A DNA stretch of 64,000 nt, taken from the NCBI RefSeq assembly GCF_025961225.1, contig NZ_JAOQNG010000003.1, forward strand, positions 434,001 through 498,000. The letters are read 5' to 3'. How positions within the stretch are numbered: position 1 is the stretch's first letter; the number at the start of each line of letters is the position of its first letter. The translations under genes and the position numbers were made by a program. Of this stretch, positions 60,884 through 64,000 are shown one piece after another. The DNA comes from Azospirillum canadense. GTDB taxonomy: Bacteria > Pseudomonadota > Alphaproteobacteria > Azospirillales > Azospirillaceae. The notes under the pieces were generated by a model. That model was not told where the DNA came from. It was given only the letters and a program-made list of their open reading frames with translations, and made no database searches.

Positions 60884-61590
60884 CCGTGCACCGGCAGGAA
60901 TGGGAGGCGCACAGTGCGCAAACGCTGGCGCGCCTCCAGGCGCTCTCCCCTCTCCATTTGCCAGCAGCTATCAAAGAGGCGGAAGCAAAAAACGATCTGT
61001 CAGACGATGACAAAAGGAAGCTTCTGGAATACCTTTGCAGGCTAATAAGTAATTATCGAGACATATTTGAGGAAAACGGACATGTGATCGCCGAGCTTAG
61101 GCGCGAACTCGACTCGGCAAAGGAAGAGCACGGCCGGCTGACGACGCAGTTAACGGTGCGAATCGAGGACATACGAACCGAGCACTTTTGTGAAGTCGCC
61201 GCGTTACGAAGGCGCGTGGACAAGGCTGAGGCTGAAGCGTCGAGCAACAATGCCGCTGCGAACGTCTTCAAAATCGCAAGCGACAGATTTGGGGCTGAGG
61301 CCAAGCGCGAACGGGCGAAGTGCCTGGCATTACTCCATGCACTGTGCGCCACAGCCTACGCGAATCCGCCGCAAGCCCGCGACGCTTTGATCAGCGGCGC
61401 CACGCCGGCCGACGCCGGACGTCTGGCAGGGTCCTGGTTCGCGCCGCGCGCTTTGCTGAGAGCACGTTGGGCACTCGCCATTCTGTCGACTGCCCTGAGG
61501 CCCTCTCCCAGGAAGGTCGCACAGCGAGCTTTTGGGGGACCGGTAGCGGAGGCCCCGCCAGCCGCGAAGGGTCAGCATCCAGCACGATAA
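60880..61590 (+). CDS. Coiled-coil protein, third gene of the ATPase operon
   Basis: A GTG start overlaps the ATPase stop by 4 bp (GTGA), giving 236 residues. After HRQEWEAHSAQTLARLQALSP comes a long coiled coil (about 65-140: ENGHVIAELRRELDSAKEEHGRL, AALRRRVDKAEAEASSNNAA). The C-terminus (about 160-236) is a short helical part with two Arg-rich stretches. It may bridge the ATPase to DNA or membrane. No family is recognised. Confidence 0.6.
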   Translation: MTVHRQEWEAHSAQTLARLQALSPLHLPAAIKEAEAKNDLSDDDKRKLLEYLCRLISNYRDIFEENGHVIAELRRELDSAKEEHGRLTTQLTVRIEDIRTEHFCEVAALRRRVDKAEAEASSNNAAANVFKIASDRFGAEAKRERAKCLALLHALCATAYANPPQARDALISGATPADAGRLAGSWFAPRALLRARWALAILSTALRPSPRKVAQRAFGGPVAEAPPAAKGQHPAR

Positions 61591-61906
61591 GCACACTCCA
61601 GTCAATCTTGGCGATCTCCCGCGCGAAGTGCGGTCACCGCCCCATATTTGACACCCATCGGCGCCATTCTGGTGCATGCTTGGCATCTTGCTCGGTATGC
61701 TTCCCGGCATTCTGATCTGCCGGCTGCGTCGGGGGATAAAACCGAAATGGAATGAGTGCATATTTCGGCGGAAAGCGCCCGGGCGGTTTGGGCAAACCGC
61801 CCACCCATTTCGGTGATTTTGCCCACCCGTTGGCGTGGTGGAGCCGGCGTTCGAACCTGAAAGAGTTCGATGGCGGCCATGACCTCGCCGGGGCATGACA
61901 GGCAAT
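61591..61906. other. Gene-free stretch
   Basis: 316 bp without a supported frame. It contains a short repeat of GGCAAACCGCCCACC-like sequence near 61785-61810. Nothing else is recognised. Confidence 0.3.
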
Positions 61907-62562
61907 CAGCGAGATCGCGCCCAACGACGCGTTCGGCGATAAGGTTGTCAGCTACCTGCACGCGCTGGCCAAGGACGTCACAAACCCCGCGCGGCCTGCC
62001 GTTCGTCGGTTGGGACAAGGCAACTTTCGACCAGACCGCCGACTTCCTGCACGACAACATCGGCGTCAATAAAACGTGGCTCGCCGACTTCTGCTCATAC
62101 ACGGCGTCCGAACTCATCGGCTCCACGGTCGGCGCCCTGGCCGTCATCATGTGTTGGGACCAGGCGCAGATCGCCCGCTTTGCCGGGCTGTCCTCCAGCC
62201 TGGGCATCTCCTCCATGGCCGCGGTGAACCCCACGCTGTTCGTGGTCTCGGCGGTGTCTCTGGCACTGGCCTTCCACCAGGCCCAGTCGGAAGGGCGTCC
62301 GGGGCTGGCGAAGATCGCCGACGGGGTGGCGCGCGGCGCCATCGGCTCGGTGGCGATGTTGACGGTGTCGGCTCTGGTCCCCGGTCCGGTCCTGGTCGGC
62401 TTCCTCGTCGGCGTCGTCGCGGCGATGCTGGCGCGCCGCGCCTACGACATGGGCCGGGAGAAGGCCGCGGCGACGTCGATCAGCGCCTCGGACCTGATCG
62501 CGTTCCTGATGCGGGCGCTGGGGTGGAAGGCTGACCTGATCCGTACGCTGCCTGTCCGGTAA
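61907..62562 (+). pseudogene. Membrane protein gene, start lost and frameshifted
   Basis: A start-less frame reads SEIAPNDAFGDKVVSYLHALAK. One extra C near 61985 shifts it to a second frame: RGLPFVGWDKATFDQTADFLHD, SELIGSTVGALAVIMCWDQAQ, NPTLFVVSAVSLALAFHQAQ, GAIGSVAMLTVSALVPGP and VLVGFLVGVVAAMLARRAYD, with about four membrane helices. Its tail SDLIAFLMRALGWKADLIRT is amphipathic. Length and helices suggest an inner-membrane partner of the plasmid system, now broken. Function unknown. Confidence 0.55.
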
Positions 62563-62567
62563 AGCAG

Positions 62568-62600
62568 AGAGGGCAGGGGAGGCGTTCTCCCCTGCCCTCT
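62568..62600. terminator. Bidirectional terminator hairpin
   Basis: AGAGGGCAGGGGAG (62568-62581) and its exact complement (62587-62600) flank a 5-base loop, between two convergent genes. It would stop transcription from both sides. Confidence 0.75.
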
Positions 62601-62646
62601 TCGTCCCGCTGGGCGTGTAACGGCTTGCGGTCCGCCCTCCCCTGCT

Positions 62647-63945
62647 CTACTTGACGATGTCCAGCAGAGGCATCTGCCCGTCGTCACCTTTCGGCAGCGC
62701 CGCCCGGCGGCGGCGGCGGCTCTGGTTGGCGACTTCGGAGGTGACGGAGACGAACCGCTTGGGGCGCCCCGTTTCGTCGAGGTCATCGTTGTCGACCACC
62801 AGGGTGAGTTCGCGCTCGTTGACAGCGCGTTCCGCCACCGCGCGACGGATCTGGTCGAGGAAGGACTGCGACGGGTAGAGGCTGTACTCGACGTCGACGT
62901 ACTTCCGCCCCTCTTTGACCTCCTCGATCTCGATGCGGTCGAGGGCGCCGATCTGCGTGTCGGCCAGCGCCTTGACGACGTCGTGAATGCGCAGGCGCAT
63001 GTCGCGGAACCGCGACCACTCCGACATCCCGGAGTCACGGATGATGTCGCGGGCGGTGATGTGCACGACCGACTGCGACGGGTCTTGCCGCAATGTTTCC
63101 GCAATGCGCTTGAACAGCCAGCGCGAGAACGGGTTACGGATTTTCATCAAGGCTTCGTAGGAAATCGAGTGCCAGTCGACCCGGCGGATCGCCTCGCGAA
63201 GCATCATGTTGAATTGCACGAAGGTCTCGGCATCGCCGCTCTCGTCATCCAGGATGGAGGCTTCATCGGCATCGTCCGCTTCGCTGGGACGCTGCCGCAG
63301 CCCGAGCCCGGCGAAGATACCGGAGTCCATCATGACCTTGCGGCGTCCGCGGCGCTCGATCTGGATCGTGCATCGCCGCATGACCATCAGCGCTTCCTTG
63401 ATTTCCGGGATGCTCAGGGTGTGCCGGACGGAGCGAAGTTCCTGCCAGACCTCGTACAACGAGAACCGCAGGATCGCCTCGCCGTTGTCCACCAACAGGC
63501 GCGCCGGGTCCGACGCCAACTTCCGGATCACGTCCTCGATGATCTGTTCGCGCTCGCCCGGATACGCGTCGATTTCCTCCACCACCGGAGACCCATCGGC
63601 GTCGCGGACGAACCGGCCGTCCTTGCTCTTGACCCGGCGCTGGATGCGCGCCGGCACGACCGTGAGATGGTAGATCTGGTCGGCGAAGGAGAATTGCCGG
63701 TGGATCATCGGGAGTCGGTCGTCCTGTGCGGCAGCGTCTCTGGGCTCCAGGGTGTGAGCGGCCTGTCCGTTGGCCTTCGACTCCGGGCTGTCGAAAACGT
63801 ATTTTGGGGCCAGATCGTACAGAGAGACCATGTTGACGCTGTGCCGCCGGCCCGTGGCGGCGTCGATGTGCTCGAACAGCGTGCCCTGAAGGGTCTGCCC
63901 CTGCGTCTCCGTACGGCGCTGCTTGACGACGATCTGCCCCGACAT
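62647..63945 (-). CDS. Probable plasmid replication initiator
   Basis: The start MSGQIVVKQRRTETQG at 63945 follows GGAGAGG and gives 432 residues. The protein has no membrane helix. Mid-protein helices resemble winged-helix initiators: IHRQFSFADQIYHLTVVPAR, DNGEAILRFSLYEVWQELR, LSIPEIKEALMVMRRCTIQI, EALMKIRNPFSRWLFKRIAE and ITARDIIRDSGMSEWSRFRD. The C-terminus is basic (NQSRRRRRAALPKGDD). Size and fold pattern suggest a Rep or RctB-like initiator, in keeping with the relaxase and ParA-like gene nearby. A different DNA-binding role is possible. Confidence 0.5.
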   Translation of the reverse strand: MSGQIVVKQRRTETQGQTLQGTLFEHIDAATGRRHSVNMVSLYDLAPKYVFDSPESKANGQAAHTLEPRDAAAQDDRLPMIHRQFSFADQIYHLTVVPARIQRRVKSKDGRFVRDADGSPVVEEIDAYPGEREQIIEDVIRKLASDPARLLVDNGEAILRFSLYEVWQELRSVRHTLSIPEIKEALMVMRRCTIQIERRGRRKVMMDSGIFAGLGLRQRPSEADDADEASILDDESGDAETFVQFNMMLREAIRRVDWHSISYEALMKIRNPFSRWLFKRIAETLRQDPSQSVVHITARDIIRDSGMSEWSRFRDMRLRIHDVVKALADTQIGALDRIEIEEVKEGRKYVDVEYSLYPSQSFLDQIRRAVAERAVNERELTLVVDNDDLDETGRPKRFVSVTSEVANQSRRRRRAALPKGDDGQMPLLDIVK

Positions 63946-64000
63946 CTGGTGCCTCTCCGCAATCCCGAACACCAAGCCTATGCCGCTTCCGTCGTCCGAC
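63946..64000. other. Upstream flank of the rep-like gene
   Basis: Only 55 bp remain before the window edge. It contains the ribosome site of the rep-like gene; any iterons would lie beyond. Confidence 0.3.

Noticed and set aside
1..64000. CRISPR arrays, prophage structural genes and type IV secretion genes
   Set aside because: No regularly spaced repeats, no phage head or tail genes and no VirB/Trb-type genes were recognised; the transfer functions seen are relaxosome only.

Overview
The window is GC-rich DNA of an alphaproteobacterium, most likely Azospirillum or a close Rhodospirillales relative, on a megaplasmid or chromid. This is inference from codon style, the insertion-sequence families present, dipeptide-type transporters, NahK-like hybrid kinases and a relaxase/Rep backbone; nothing in the sequence names the species.

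Layout. (1) 0-8.9 kb is intact metabolic DNA: the end of a HAD hydrolase, a Tat-exported substrate-binding protein, two DppB/DppC-type permeases and a double-ATPase subunit, then an Lrp regulator divergent from a FAD-dependent amine or amino-acid oxidoreductase, then a LysR regulator. It reads as uptake and oxidation of an amino-acid-like or opine-like compound. (2) 9-23.8 kb is an insertion-sequence landfill: IS5, IS110, IS3, IS6, IS481, IS630 and IS256 elements, several nested or broken. Surviving genes are a Phd/YoeB-type toxin-antitoxin pair, a SnoaL-like protein, a lipocalin-like protein and a two-helix microprotein. (3) 23.8-27.9 kb is a compact secretion cassette: a double-glycine-leader peptide, an HlyD-type adaptor and a C39-peptidase ABC exporter, all on the minus strand, flanked by mobile DNA. 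(4) 28.4-34.4 kb is a nested stack: an IS5 remnant split by an IS1182 with an 11-bp direct repeat, a group II intron exactly at the IS1182 tip whose reverse transcriptase reads YADA instead of YADD, then IS6 and an IS1111-type element. (5) 34.7-46.6 kb carries signalling genes among IS elements: two divergent multi-PAS hybrid histidine kinases, a brkB/yihY pseudogene with three lesions, and a response regulator overlapping an HPt-like gene. (6) 46.8-53.9 kb holds small hypothetical genes, a four-tRNA operon (Leu-TAA, Pro-TGG, Leu-GAG, Met-like CAT) with a clear terminator, a HigBA pair with two matching operators, a dinB remnant and a DnaQ-like exonuclease. (7) 53.9-64 kb is plasmid backbone: a relaxase-helicase fusion and its accessory protein, a repeat-rich candidate oriT, a divergent three-gene operon with a ParA/TraL-like ATPase, a broken membrane-protein gene and a probable replication initiator.

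The least explained signals are the GG-leader/C39 cassette with a glycine- and Ser/Thr-rich core and no visible modification enzyme; a covarying three-stem structure found twice, once just downstream of the IS1111-type transposase; and a relaxase with no tyrosine in its N-terminal motif region fused to a helicase. All coordinates and motifs were read by eye. Family assignments come from recognised motifs, without database searches.
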